DNA from: JBDREC01 sp043820105 [NCBI: Pseudomonadota bacterium]
GTDB lineage: Bacteria; Bdellovibrionota_F; JAHFAK01
Direction: 5' to 3'
DNA length: 54,499 bases
Assembly: GCA_043820105.1 (NCBI GenBank)
Contig: JBDREC010000042.1
Coordinates: forward strand, 1-54,499
Below are positions 36,749 through 45,743 of this stretch, piece after piece (positions within the stretch are counted from its first letter, which is position 1; the number at the start of each line of letters is the position of its first letter). Under the pieces are notes generated by a model. That model saw only the letters and a program-made list of their open reading frames with translations. It did no database searches and had not been told where the DNA came from. The position numbers and the translations under genes were made by a program.

Positions 36749-38131
36749 ATGCAGACATTACATTCTATTATAACTTGGTACAATGAATATATTGGATCTT
36801 ATGCAATAATGATTCTTTTAGTACCTGCTGGACTTTATTTTACATTTAGATTTGGTTTCATCCAGGTTCGGGGCATTATTCATGCAATTAAAATTACTGC
36901 TGGCAAATATGATAATCCAAATGAAAAAGGTGATGTGTCGCATTTTAAGGCTTTATGCACAGCTTTATCAGCTACAGTCGGCACAGGAAATATTGCAGGA
37001 GTTGCCCTGGCTATTTATTTTGGCGGACCTGGAGCTATTTTTTGGATGTGGGTAACTGGTTTTTTGGGTATGGCAACTAAGTTTACTTCATGTACCTTAG
37101 CTCTTAAATACAGGAAAATAAATGCTGACGGTTCGGTTTCTGGTGGACCGATGTATTATATAAAGGAAGGTCTAAAGCATAGGCTTGGCAAATTCGCAAC
37201 AGTCTTGGCCTTTTTATTTGCTTTTGGTACAATTATTTGTTCCATTGGAACAGGAAACATGGCTCAATCAAACTCAATGGCAGATGCACTTTTTACTAAT
37301 TATGCTATTCCTCACTGGTTATCTGGATTAGTAGTGGCCTTTTTTGTTTTCATGGTCATTGTTGGTGGAATTAAAAAAATAGCAAGTGTAACAAGTTATC
37401 TAGTTCCAATTATGGCTGCTTTTTATATCATGGCCGCACTAACTGTTATATTCCTTAATATTGACAATACTTTTGATGCTTTTGCTTTGATTTTCAGGTC
37501 AGCTTTTTCTGGCCATGCAGCAGCTGGTGGTTTTATTGGTTCAACAATTATGATGACAGCCAGAGCTGGTATCGCCAGAGGACTTTTTTCAAATGAAGCA
37601 GGTCAGGGTTCCGCGCCAATTGCTCATGCTGCAGCTAAAACTCAATTTCCAGTAAGAGAAGGTCTGGTTGCCTTACTTGAACCACTTATTGATACCTTAC
37701 TAATTTGCACAATGACTGCTCTAGTTATTATTTTTACAAACACCTGGGATTCTGGCTTAAAAGGTGTTTCAATGACCATATCTGCCTATTCAACGGGTTT
37801 AGATAAAATAGGAATGGGATATATGGGTGAACACATTGTTGCCATAGGCTTATTTTTATTTGCCTTTTCAACAGCAATTAGTTGGTCATATTATGGAGAT
37901 CGAGCAGCAGAATTTATTTTTGGCCCACAAGCAATAAAACCATATAGAATCATTTATTGTGTTTTTATTTTTTTAGGAGCCATTTTTACAATTGATTTTA
38001 TTTGGGCTTTTGTTGATATGGCAATAACTTTTATGACAATCCCAAATATTATTGCAATTTTATTACTTTCAGGTGTTGTTGCTAAGGAAACAAAAAAATA
38101 CTTTAAAGAAAAAGAATATCTTATAAAATAA
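36749..38131 (+). CDS. Sodium:alanine/glycine symporter (AGCS family)
   Basis: The product has 460 residues from ATG 36749, which has AGGAG in front; an in-frame ATG 19 codons upstream gives a poor N-terminus. About eleven transmembrane segments are seen. Family blocks include FRFGFIQVRG, GTGNIAGVALAIYFGGPGA, SGGPMYYIKEGL and SNEAGQGSAPIAHAAAKT, matching sodium-coupled alanine or glycine carriers (AlsT/DagA). Substrate choice cannot be read from sequence. It is followed by heptamer arrays and a rhomboid gene. Confidence 0.93.
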   Translation: MQTLHSIITWYNEYIGSYAIMILLVPAGLYFTFRFGFIQVRGIIHAIKITAGKYDNPNEKGDVSHFKALCTALSATVGTGNIAGVALAIYFGGPGAIFWMWVTGFLGMATKFTSCTLALKYRKINADGSVSGGPMYYIKEGLKHRLGKFATVLAFLFAFGTIICSIGTGNMAQSNSMADALFTNYAIPHWLSGLVVAFFVFMVIVGGIKKIASVTSYLVPIMAAFYIMAALTVIFLNIDNTFDAFALIFRSAFSGHAAAGGFIGSTIMMTARAGIARGLFSNEAGQGSAPIAHAAAKTQFPVREGLVALLEPLIDTLLICTMTALVIIFTNTWDSGLKGVSMTISAYSTGLDKIGMGYMGEHIVAIGLFLFAFSTAISWSYYGDRAAEFIFGPQAIKPYRIIYCVFIFLGAIFTIDFIWAFVDMAITFMTIPNIIAILLLSGVVAKETKKYFKEKEYLIK

Positions 38132-38204
38132 AGCTGTAAGCGTTAAGCTGTAAGCTGTAAGTTTCATATAATCCTTACCACTTACCACTTACCACTTACC
38201 ACTA
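38131..38204. repeat. AAGCTGT and ACTTACC heptamer arrays
   Basis: Three to four AAGCTGT units (38131-38163) and, 9 bp later, four to five ACTTACC units (38173-38203) fill the gap between the transporter and the rhomboid gene. Two different unit types in one spacer also occur at 1372 and 4536. Confidence 0.9.
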
Positions 38205-38216
38205 ATTGGACAAATC

Positions 38217-38948
38217 ATGCACAATCAAAGACAATTTAGACCGCAAATATCCTTTGGAGGTCCTCTTCAAAAAGGTGTAAAAAAAATTATTATCATTACA
38301 ATTGTTACATACATTATTCAAACCATAGCAGGCTCAATTAATTTACCATTTATTGGATTATTTTCCCTAGTACCGGATTTTGTAAAATCCCAGTATTTTG
38401 TTTGGCAATTATTGACTTATAACTTTCTTCATGGAGGAGTTTTTCATATCCTTATTAATATGCTTGTACTCTACATGTTTGGCAATGAGATTGAGACTGT
38501 CTTTGGACAAAAAAGATTTATAATTTATTATTTATTATGTGGAATTGGAGCTGGAATAATTACAGTAATATTTTCTAGCAATAGCCTTATTCCAGTTGTA
38601 GGGGCCTCTGGAGCCATATATGGCCTATTAATGGCATATGCATTATTATTTCCAAATCGCCAAGTATTGTTTATGATGATATTTCCGATAAAAGTAAAGT
38701 GGATGGTTACTATTTTTATTGCTGTAGAATTTTTTGGAACAATTGAATACTCAAGAGATGGAATCAGCCATGTTTCTCACCTTGGAGGTTTGTTAATTGG
38801 CTTTTTATATTTTTTATTTGTTATAAAAAGGGATGTTATTAAAAGAATCCAAAGAACTTATACTAGCAGAACAGAGAATAAAGACATTTTTCTAGTAAAA
38901 AATGATGAGTATGAAGTTAAGGATGATGATGAGAAGACTTTTCACTAG
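38217..38948 (+). CDS. Rhomboid family intramembrane serine protease
   Basis: The 243-residue membrane protein has six to seven hydrophobic segments. The catalytic serine lies in GASGAIYGLL (GxSG), the His in HVSHLGGLLIG, and the oxyanion/structural residues in HGGVFHILINML. Rhomboids cleave transmembrane helices of client proteins. The charged C-terminal tail (about 205-243) is cytoplasmic. TTGGAC precedes the ATG just after a heptamer array. No client is evident nearby. Confidence 0.93.
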   Translation: MHNQRQFRPQISFGGPLQKGVKKIIIITIVTYIIQTIAGSINLPFIGLFSLVPDFVKSQYFVWQLLTYNFLHGGVFHILINMLVLYMFGNEIETVFGQKRFIIYYLLCGIGAGIITVIFSSNSLIPVVGASGAIYGLLMAYALLFPNRQVLFMMIFPIKVKWMVTIFIAVEFFGTIEYSRDGISHVSHLGGLLIGFLYFLFVIKRDVIKRIQRTYTSRTENKDIFLVKNDEYEVKDDDEKTFH

Positions 38949-38982
38949 GTTATAGCGTACAGCAAATTGTTTTATTGGTAGC

Positions 38983-39030
38983 AGAACTAGTCCTAGAACG
39001 AGAACTAGAACTAGAACTAGAACTAGTTCT
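38983..39030. repeat. AGAACT hexamer array
   Basis: About seven units of AGAACT with two irregular ones form an array whose period is 6, unlike the heptamers. It lies between the rhomboid gene and the convergent tRNA-Val and ends in the palindrome AGAACTAGTTCT. Confidence 0.88.
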
Positions 39031-39053
39031 AAATTTTTGTTGCACAAAAATTT
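39031..39053 (-). terminator. AT-rich hairpin directly after tRNA-Val
   Basis: AAATTTTTGT pairs perfectly with ACAAAAATTT across a 3-nt loop, starting 2 bp beyond the tRNA 3' end. The stem is A/T-rich and lacks a GC core, so it may act in 3' processing or as a weak terminator. Confidence 0.5.
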
Positions 39054-39054
39054 A

Positions 39055-39128
39055 TAGGCACGGAGGGATTCGAACCCACGGCCTCCACCGCGTCAGGGTA
39101 GCGCTATAACCAACTTAGCTACGTGCCT
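39055..39128 (-). tRNA. tRNA-Val (anticodon GAC)
   Basis: On the minus strand a full cloverleaf is visible. The acceptor AGGCACG (39128-39122) pairs with CGTGCCT (39062-39056). The D-stem is GCTA/TAGC, and the anticodon stem CTACC/GGTGG encloses loop CTGACGC, giving anticodon GAC (Val). The T-arm contains GGTTCGAATCC. CCA is not encoded. The anticodon reads GUC and GUU. Confidence 0.93.
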
Positions 39129-39135
39129 TTGATAA

Positions 39136-39164
39136 TTAAAAATTCAAAATTCAAAATTTTAAAT
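39136..39164. repeat. AAAATTC heptamer run upstream of tRNA-Val
   Basis: Three units of AAAATTC lie 8 bp from the 5' end of the tRNA, so they would be in its precursor leader. Confidence 0.7.
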
Positions 39165-39233
39165 TAAGAACTACGGATTACATTTAAAAATTTTATGTTT
39201 AAATTGCAAGTTTGAAGTTTTAATTTTTAATTA

Positions 39234-40067
39234 TTATTCAATATTCATAGAAATATCAACAGATGTTGCATGATGAGTTAAGGCTCCAACAGAAATATAA
39301 TCAGCTCCCAAATTAATATAGTCTAAAATATTATCAAACCCAATTCCGCCTGATATTTCAACTTCACAAGATTTGTTTATAATTTTTAAAGCTTTTTTGA
39401 TTAATTTTGGGGACATATTATCTAGCATAATAATATCGGCTTTTGCAAGACATGCTTCTTCAACTTGCTCAAGGGTCTTCGTCTCAACTTCAATCTTCAT
39501 GGACATATTATCACCTGCCCGAACTAAGTCTACTGCCTTTAAAATAGAGCCTGCTGCTTTAATATGATTATCTTTTATCATTATGCCAGATGCTAAATTA
39601 TACCTATGGTTAAAACCACCGCCATCACTAACAGCTTTCTTTTCGAGCATTCTAAAGGCAGGAGTAGTTTTTCTTGTATCTAAAATTTTGGTTTTAGCAG
39701 AACCAATCTTTTTAATATATTTGTTAGTAAGTGTTGCAATTCCAGAGAGTTTTTGAATAAAATTTAAAGCAACTCTTTCTCCCTTTAGTAAATTACTTAT
39801 ATTACCATTAACACTAATTATTTTATCTCCAGTTTTTAATGAATCTCCATCTTTGGCTTGAACTTGAAATTCAAAGTCATCTGCCAGCAAGTCAAAGGTT
39901 CTTTCAAAGGGGATAAGACCCGAAAGAATTAAATCCTCTTTGGCAGTAACAGTTGCTGTTGTAAAAAGATCTGTAGCTTGTGAAAAAATAAGATCTGTGG
40001 TTATGTCACCGCTGCCTATGTCTTCTAATAAAGCCAGCTTAATAAGATCATCTATGTATTTATTCAT
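39234..40067 (-). CDS. nadC: Nicotinate-nucleotide pyrophosphorylase (quinolinate phosphoribosyltransferase)
   Basis: This enzyme converts quinolinate plus PRPP to nicotinate mononucleotide in NAD synthesis. From ATG 40067 (AAGGA 5 bp upstream) it has 277 residues, typical length. Blocks include LLEDIGSGDITTD, GERVALNFIQKLSGIAT, KILDTRKTTPAFR, GGGFNHRYNL, DNHI and VEVETKTLEQVEEA. In-frame ATGs 2 and 7 codons upstream are less well placed. nadA and nadB are not in the window. Confidence 0.94.
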   Translation of the reverse strand: MNKYIDDLIKLALLEDIGSGDITTDLIFSQATDLFTTATVTAKEDLILSGLIPFERTFDLLADDFEFQVQAKDGDSLKTGDKIISVNGNISNLLKGERVALNFIQKLSGIATLTNKYIKKIGSAKTKILDTRKTTPAFRMLEKKAVSDGGGFNHRYNLASGIMIKDNHIKAAGSILKAVDLVRAGDNMSMKIEVETKTLEQVEEACLAKADIIMLDNMSPKLIKKALKIINKSCEVEISGGIGFDNILDYINLGADYISVGALTHHATSVDISMNIE

Positions 40068-40093
40068 TTTCATCCTTGTTTCATTCATTGAGA

Positions 40094-40170
40094 ATTGATT
40101 GTTGATTATTGATTATTGATTATTAATGGGCGTTAAGAAAATAATCAATAATCAATAATTAATAATTAAT
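40094..40170. repeat. Inverted TTGATTA heptamer arrays forming a long hairpin
   Basis: Three to four TTGATTA units (40102-40124) are followed after 15 bp by the same heptamer inverted (40140-40159), then by AATTAAT units. The two arms pair over 20 bp (40105-40124 with 40140-40159) without mismatch. The hairpin lies between tldE and nadC, both leftward. Confidence 0.9.
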
Positions 40171-40199
40171 GGAAGAATGCCTCATATTAAAAAAACTGA

Positions 40200-41525
40200 T
40201 TATTCTGTCACTATACTAACCCTTGAACTTTGAATATGAGGAACCACCAAATCATCTTTTTCCCAAAGAACATCCTTTCCGATTTCGTCTATATCTTTCA
40301 AAATATCATAAGCATTTCCGGAAATCATTACATTCTTAACTCTTCCTGCGATTTCTCCGTTTTTAACAAGATAAGCCAAAAGCACATTTAAACTAAAATC
40401 CCCTGATATAACATTTCCCTGCCCTAAACCAAGCACTGAATCAACTAACAAACCTTCTTGCATATTGCTCAGCATTTTTGAAAATTCAAGTTGACCTGGA
40501 TTAACCTTTAATATAGTCGGAGAAACACTTGGAAAAGATGCACCATCCCAGGATCCAAAACTTCCCCTGCAACCATTTCCCGTATTTTCCTTGTTAAGCT
40601 GCTTAGCTGTTTCCAGGTTTAATAGAAAATTAGAAATTTGACCCTCTTTAATTAAATACTTTTTACTTCTTGGAAAACCTTCATGATCAAAACGAGAACT
40701 ATATGCTGTTCCTGAAGCAAGTCCATCATCAATAAGTGTAAGTCTTGGATCAAAGATTTTTTGCCCCTCTTTTTCAGATAGAGGTGATGTTTTCAGAGCA
40801 ATATTTTTGCCATTAAAACCCATAATTAGAGGTAACATTAACACTTCTGAAGCCTCAGGAGTGAATATTACAGGAATTTTCTTAGAATCAAGTCGAGCTG
40901 TATGCTTAATATCTTTGTATTTTTTAAGCAAATTAGCTACCATTTCCTCTGGATTCAAATCAATAAAGGCAGATGATCTTGCTTCAGCTATTTCCAAAAT
41001 ATTATCATCTTCTACAAATTGTGAATCAAAAAACATTGAAAAAGCAGAGCGTTTTTCTTTAAAAGAAAGACCTTTAGAGTTAAGGAAATAGTGAGTTGCT
41101 AGTGCCTTGCCCAAATATAAATTTAACTCGACATTTGAAATCAAGGAGCAAAAATGATCAACAGATTTATCACCTAATTTTATCATTTCTTCTTTTGAAA
41201 GATCAGCTACTAAAGGATCATAACAATTGATTTTTTCATTTCCAATAGAAAGGCTACTTGAAAATTCATAATCTGCTTTTTGACCATATGCAAGTGATCC
41301 TTTCAAATGCTCACAAAATAAATCAACATTTTCAAAATCTGTGGAATAAGCAAAGCCTAGTGTTCCATCTTTAATTATTCTGGCGCATATTCCACTTGCA
41401 TTAATATCTTTAATACTTTTAATTTTTGCACCCTCATACTTTAAATGGCTTATCTGGGCTTCTTCCATCATTATTTCCCACTTTGGGGCGATTTTTGAAA
41501 TTTTTTCAGCTAATTTTTCTAGCAT
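40200..41525 (-). CDS. tldE: TldE/PmbA-type metalloprotease partner
   Basis: The 441-residue protein is the TldE (PmbA) subunit, which lacks the metal-binding motif and forms heterodimers with TldD. Visible family blocks are GICARIIKDGTLGFAYS, PVIFTPEASEVLMLPLI, FDHEGFPRSKKYLI and VLGLGQGNVISGDFSLN. TldD/TldE degrade unfolded peptides and mature some ribosomally made peptides; no precursor peptide gene is evident here. The start codon overlaps the tldD stop by 1 nt. Confidence 0.92.
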   Translation of the reverse strand: MLEKLAEKISKIAPKWEIMMEEAQISHLKYEGAKIKSIKDINASGICARIIKDGTLGFAYSTDFENVDLFCEHLKGSLAYGQKADYEFSSSLSIGNEKINCYDPLVADLSKEEMIKLGDKSVDHFCSLISNVELNLYLGKALATHYFLNSKGLSFKEKRSAFSMFFDSQFVEDDNILEIAEARSSAFIDLNPEEMVANLLKKYKDIKHTARLDSKKIPVIFTPEASEVLMLPLIMGFNGKNIALKTSPLSEKEGQKIFDPRLTLIDDGLASGTAYSSRFDHEGFPRSKKYLIKEGQISNFLLNLETAKQLNKENTGNGCRGSFGSWDGASFPSVSPTILKVNPGQLEFSKMLSNMQEGLLVDSVLGLGQGNVISGDFSLNVLLAYLVKNGEIAGRVKNVMISGNAYDILKDIDEIGKDVLWEKDDLVVPHIQSSRVSIVTE

Positions 41526-42901
41526 TATTCACCTCCCACAACAATATCTTTAATCCAAATATGAGGAGAAGCATGTGGGGTGGGAAGACCACTTTGGCCA
41601 TCTTTGCCACAACCTCCTATTTCTTCCCAGCTCAATTTATTTGCTATTCCCTTAATATTATGAAGTGTTGAAAAAAGATTGCCTGAAAGCACGACATTTC
41701 TTAAAAGATCTTTTACTGCACCATTTTCAACAACATATGCACGCCCTGCACTAAAGGTGAACATTTCTAAGGCCGTTGTACCACCAAAAAAATCACAGGC
41801 ATAAATTCCGTTATTCATTTCCTTTAACAAATCTTCAAAAGTGCTTTTACAAGAATCAATATAGGTATTTGTCATTCTCACAATTGGCTCATAATTATAA
41901 TCCAGGGCCCTTGCATTTCCTGTTGTTTCCTCTGAAAGTTTTGAAGCAGTTTCCCTTGAATGAAGTCTTCCTACAAGTTCACCATTTCTTATTAAATAAT
42001 TTTTCTTTGTTTTAACACCCTCATCATCATATTTATGTGTACCCCTTAAGCCCCCGATCGACCCATCATCAAGCACATTTAAAATATCAGATCCCACCTT
42101 TTTTCCAAGCTTCATCATTTCTTGAAGCTTTGGATTTGCATAGATTTGATCAGCTTCACTTAAATGACCAAAAGCTTCGTGAATAAAAGTACCAGCTAAA
42201 ATTGGGTCTAAAATCACATTATAAACATTACCAGCTATAGGTTTTGCATCTAGTAAGTCACAGGCATTTATAGCTGCTTTTTTTGCATCTTTCTCAAGGC
42301 CCTTAACAAGCTCAAAGCCCTTTTTCCCAGCATCTCCTTCATAAGCAACTTGCACGGTTTCAGCATTTTTTGCTGTAGCCATTATATGAATACTTATATC
42401 AGGTCTTTGTTCTTCAATGTAAATACCATCACTTGATGCAAAATAATAGGAAGTGTAAGTATCAACATATTTAATTAAAGAAGAAATAATCCGATTACTA
42501 TGAGACATGATAATGTCAGAGTATGACAGGCAAAGATCTTTTTTTGTTTTTTGTGCTACATTCCTGAAGTCTTCTTTTAAGTCAACAGTTATAAAGTCAT
42601 CAAATGCTTCTTTAGGTAAAATAGTAAATTTCTTTTCAGGAGAAATATATTTGGCTAATAATTTTGCTTGAACTTCTGCATTTTTAGCTGCTTTTTCCAG
42701 AAAGTCCAATGAATTAAAGGTAGAAATCCCCCAGGCACCATCTTTTAATGCTCTTACAATGCCCCCTTGCTCAATTATGGGACAGGCTTCATTGAGTGCA
42801 TTTTTTTTCACAATTATTTTCACACGACTTGTTTTTTCTATTCGAATATCTACATAGTCAGCATCAATTGATTTGATAGTTGTTTGTAAAATGTCTTTCA
42901 A
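41525..42901 (-). CDS. tldD: Metalloprotease TldD
   Basis: The 458-residue protein carries the HExxxH zinc motif in FIHEAFGHLSEAD (about residues 236-248) and a downstream zinc-ligand region around AYVVENGAVKDLLRNVVLSGN. With TldE it forms a proteolytic heterodimer that admits unfolded peptides. Translation starts at a TTG (42901) with GGAGGA 5 bp upstream. It is translationally coupled to tldE. Confidence 0.94.
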   Translation of the reverse strand: MKDILQTTIKSIDADYVDIRIEKTSRVKIIVKKNALNEACPIIEQGGIVRALKDGAWGISTFNSLDFLEKAAKNAEVQAKLLAKYISPEKKFTILPKEAFDDFITVDLKEDFRNVAQKTKKDLCLSYSDIIMSHSNRIISSLIKYVDTYTSYYFASSDGIYIEEQRPDISIHIMATAKNAETVQVAYEGDAGKKGFELVKGLEKDAKKAAINACDLLDAKPIAGNVYNVILDPILAGTFIHEAFGHLSEADQIYANPKLQEMMKLGKKVGSDILNVLDDGSIGGLRGTHKYDDEGVKTKKNYLIRNGELVGRLHSRETASKLSEETTGNARALDYNYEPIVRMTNTYIDSCKSTFEDLLKEMNNGIYACDFFGGTTALEMFTFSAGRAYVVENGAVKDLLRNVVLSGNLFSTLHNIKGIANKLSWEEIGGCGKDGQSGLPTPHASPHIWIKDIVVGGE

Positions 42902-42913
42902 TGAATCCTCCTA

Positions 42914-42966
42914 TTGATTGCTAGTTGCTAGTTTCTGGTAATTCAAAATCCAAAATCCAAAATTTC
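42914..42966. repeat. GCTAGTT and AAAATCC heptamer runs
   Basis: Two short period-7 runs, TTGCTAG (42916-42935) and AAAATCC (42944-42966), fill most of the 68-bp gap between uppP and tldD. AACTAGC, the complement of the first, is also seen at 1372. Confidence 0.75.
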
Positions 42967-42969
42967 TTG

Positions 42970-43806
42970 TTATAAAAACTCCATAATTACTGAAAGCACT
43001 CCAATAACAATACAATAATATGCAAAATAAATAAAGCTGCCTTTTAATATCATTTTTAATAGTAATTTCAAAGCAAATATACCAACTATAAATGTAACAA
43101 AAAATCCAACAATCATATATAAAAGTTCCTGGCCTAGCACTAACTCAACTTCAGATAGTTTCAATAAAAATGCTCCTGCAATTGCTGGAATTGACATTAG
43201 AAAGGCAAATTTGCCAGTGTCTTCTCTATTTAGTTTCAAAAGCAAACCTGATGCTATTGTAAAACCAGATCTTGAAATGCCAGGAATTACAGCCAGGCCC
43301 TGAGCAATTCCTATTATTAAAGATTTTTTAATATTAACTTCTTCATTATTTTTAGCTTTAATTTTTCCAGAGATAATTAATAAAAAAGCGGTAACAAAAA
43401 GCATTACACCAACCCAAAAATACGATCTTGCCAGGTTTTCAACAAAATCCTTTAAAAGCAGACCAATTATTGCTGTTGGGATTGATGCAAAAAAGATTCC
43501 AATTAGAAATCTCAAATATTTATCTTCATCATAGTCCTTTTTAAAAAATTTGTTCTTATTTAGCAAATATTGAGGCATAATAAAAAGGCGATTGATAAGC
43601 ATTAAAATATCTTTATAAAAAACAACAATTACTGAAAGCAAGGTTCCAACATGTAGTAAAACATCGTAAAAATTACTTGGCTCATTTAAACCAAACAGTT
43701 TACTTAGCAAAACCAAATGCCCTGAGCTAGATACTGGTAAGAATTCAGTCAAGCCTTGCATAATGGCAAGAGCAATGCATTGAATAAAAGTAATAATAAC
43801 CTCCAA
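42970..43806 (-). CDS. uppP: Undecaprenyl-diphosphatase
   Basis: The 278-residue inner-membrane enzyme dephosphorylates undecaprenyl diphosphate to recycle the cell-wall lipid carrier. Both BacA/UppP signatures are present: GLTEFLPVSSSGHLVLL near the N-terminus and PGISRSGFTIASG at about 175. About eight hydrophobic segments are seen. The start appears to be a TTG at 43806 with no good ribosome binding site, so the N-terminus is not certain. Confidence 0.95.
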   Translation of the reverse strand: MEVIITFIQCIALAIMQGLTEFLPVSSSGHLVLLSKLFGLNEPSNFYDVLLHVGTLLSVIVVFYKDILMLINRLFIMPQYLLNKNKFFKKDYDEDKYLRFLIGIFFASIPTAIIGLLLKDFVENLARSYFWVGVMLFVTAFLLIISGKIKAKNNEEVNIKKSLIIGIAQGLAVIPGISRSGFTIASGLLLKLNREDTGKFAFLMSIPAIAGAFLLKLSEVELVLGQELLYMIVGFFVTFIVGIFALKLLLKMILKGSFIYFAYYCIVIGVLSVIMEFL

Positions 43807-43887
43807 AAAAAATTAATGTATTGAAATTATTTTTTTATTAATTACAATAAAGAAAAAAAAAGCAAATAATATTTTGGAGGCACTTAA

Positions 43888-45114
43888 GTGAATTATTCAA
43901 AAAAAAATAATTACATCAAATTGATTCCATTGCTGCTAATAACTTCTATAACTATTTATGCACAGGCGAATAGCGCTAGCCTTCCACTTGGAGAATACAT
44001 TGTAACAGTTGATTCAGCTCAAATCTATATTGATCCAGAAATGAGTGATATATTCATGGGTTCTCCTAAAAACACCATTGTTCAGGTCACAGGCTTTATA
44101 CAAAGTGGACAGGGAGTAAAGTTATATACCGTAAATGTTCCAGGGCAAGAAATACCGATAACTGGATATATAAAACAAGCAGACATGAAACCTTTTACAG
44201 GTGAAATTCCTAGTGATAACAATGCGTTCGCCGGTACCAGTGAAGATGAGTTTTCAGAAGTTGATGAAAAAGCTAGCCCAATGTTTGAAGATGATTTGAG
44301 AGTTAAAGATAAGCTTGGACCAATGTTAGGTGTTGGTTTATTAACAGGCATGCAAACAGAAAGCTATCTATTATCAACAACCGCTGGAGGTGGTGGAAAT
44401 GTCATTAATACTTCTTTAGCTCCTGCAATAACTTCTGGAGTCTGGGTTGATTATTATCCTCTCAGATCTAGAAGGCATGCAATGGGCATTGATGTAAAAT
44501 ATCAACTTGGCTACACAAGCTATACACTCGTTTTAGATGATGATATTATAACTGGGTATAGCGCGAAACACTCAGCAATGACTCACATGGCAGAAGGTGC
44601 TTTAAAGTATCGAGTTTATTTAATTAACAACAGAAAGTCCTTTGTTTTGATGCCAAGGATAGGGTATAGAATGCATATGTTTATGGGAGATGATGTTACA
44701 TCAGCAAAGGATGAGACACTAATTACATCTGATATGCTTTTTTATGTTGATTCCACAATCAGTGGAATAGTGCTTGAACCCCTTAACTTTGAGTACACGC
44801 TTCCCTTTGGAGGCGATGGATTTGACCTTGGTTTCTCAGGCGGCTTTGAGCTTTTCCTTATGCCATCATATTCTGAAACTCCTGCAGCATCTACAGGCCA
44901 AACTGCTAGCATGTCTCCTCTAAACTACTTTTTTAAAGGCGGAATTTTCATGTTAATTGCACAGCACTGGAAATTAAAATTAGATTATCAGAGAATGTAT
45001 TATAATACTGATTTTTCAGGAACAGATGGAGAAAGATATCAGGTCACAATTACAGGTGGGCAAATCAAAGAAGCTTATCAGAATATTACTTTTTGTTTTG
45101 GGTATCAGTTCTAA
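43888..45114 (+). CDS. Exported protein with SH3-like N-terminus and barrel-type C-terminus
   Basis: The 408-residue product starts at a GTG with GGAGG upstream and has a signal peptide ending near ANSAS. Residues about 30-100 resemble a bacterial SH3 domain (YIVTVDSAQIYIDPEMSD, ITGYIKQADMKPF). An acidic linker follows, then about 270 residues of alternating aromatic strands ending in FCFGYQF, the terminal Phe typical of outer-membrane barrels. It may connect peptidoglycan or protein recognition to an outer-membrane barrel. No specific family is recognised. Confidence 0.78.
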   Translation: MNYSKKNNYIKLIPLLLITSITIYAQANSASLPLGEYIVTVDSAQIYIDPEMSDIFMGSPKNTIVQVTGFIQSGQGVKLYTVNVPGQEIPITGYIKQADMKPFTGEIPSDNNAFAGTSEDEFSEVDEKASPMFEDDLRVKDKLGPMLGVGLLTGMQTESYLLSTTAGGGGNVINTSLAPAITSGVWVDYYPLRSRRHAMGIDVKYQLGYTSYTLVLDDDIITGYSAKHSAMTHMAEGALKYRVYLINNRKSFVLMPRIGYRMHMFMGDDVTSAKDETLITSDMLFYVDSTISGIVLEPLNFEYTLPFGGDGFDLGFSGGFELFLMPSYSETPAASTGQTASMSPLNYFFKGGIFMLIAQHWKLKLDYQRMYYNTDFSGTDGERYQVTITGGQIKEAYQNITFCFGYQF

Positions 45115-45148
45115 CAAGTGGTAAGTGGTAAGTGGTAAGTGGTAAGTT
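45115..45148. repeat. GGTAAGT heptamer array (inverted ACTTACC)
   Basis: Four to five units of GTGGTAA begin directly at the stop codon of the SH3/barrel gene. This is the only ACTTACC-type array in the window whose plus strand reads GGTAAGT. Confidence 0.92.
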
Positions 45149-45161
45149 TGAATTTCATTGA

Positions 45162-45725
45162 TTAGAAGTCAATATTTTTTGAGTTCACAATATAAGCAAA
45201 ACCATAGCTCAAATTTAAAATACTTGCAGAATGCATTTCCTTTTTGGGGGCATTTGTACAATCTTCCAGAAAAAAAACTCTATAATCGCGGCAAAAGGCA
45301 TCTCTTGCTGTTGTTTCACAGCAACAATTTGTCATAACTCCGGAGATAAAAAGATTCTTAATATTATTTCCCTTTAAATATAAATCAAGGTCTGTATTAA
45401 GAAAAGCTGAGTATCTGTTTTTCTCAATAATTTTATCGTTTAAAGTAGGCTGAAGCTTTTTGACTATTTCAAAATCATCATCAGATTTCAATAAATGCTC
45501 ATCCCACCATTCATATAACATTCCAGCGTCCTTGAGTGGATCAACATGTCCATGTTTTGTATAGATAGTTTGAATAGAAATTTCCTGTGCAAAATCAATA
45601 ACAGCCTTAACAGAATCAATAATTGGATCAATAATACTTTTAAAATAATTCTGCATATCAATAACCAAAAGAACCGATTTCAAGGGATTAATATTAACAA
45701 ACCCTCTATGCGTCTTAATATTCAA
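45162..45725 (-). CDS. Isochorismatase-family cysteine hydrolase
   Basis: The 187-residue protein has the isochorismatase/nicotinamidase fold with the catalytic triad residues visible: Asp in LLVIDMQNYF, Lys in EKNRYSAFLNTDLD and Cys in GVMTNCCCETTARDAF. Members hydrolyse nicotinamide, isochorismate, biuret or other small amides and ethers; the substrate is not evident. It starts at a TTG after AGAAGGTGATGG. It stands alone, so NAD salvage is only one option. Confidence 0.9.
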   Translation of the reverse strand: MNIKTHRGFVNINPLKSVLLVIDMQNYFKSIIDPIIDSVKAVIDFAQEISIQTIYTKHGHVDPLKDAGMLYEWWDEHLLKSDDDFEIVKKLQPTLNDKIIEKNRYSAFLNTDLDLYLKGNNIKNLFISGVMTNCCCETTARDAFCRDYRVFFLEDCTNAPKKEMHSASILNLSYGFAYIVNSKNIDF

Positions 45726-45743
45726 ACCATCACCTTCTATAAT

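Noticed and set aside
40200-42901. RiPP biosynthesis cluster around tldD/tldE
   Set aside because: No precursor peptide, transporter or modifying enzyme is nearby; uppP and nadC are housekeeping genes.
1390-45148. ACTTACC arrays as CRISPR
   Set aside because: Units are 7 bp and directly adjacent without unique spacers, and there are no cas genes.
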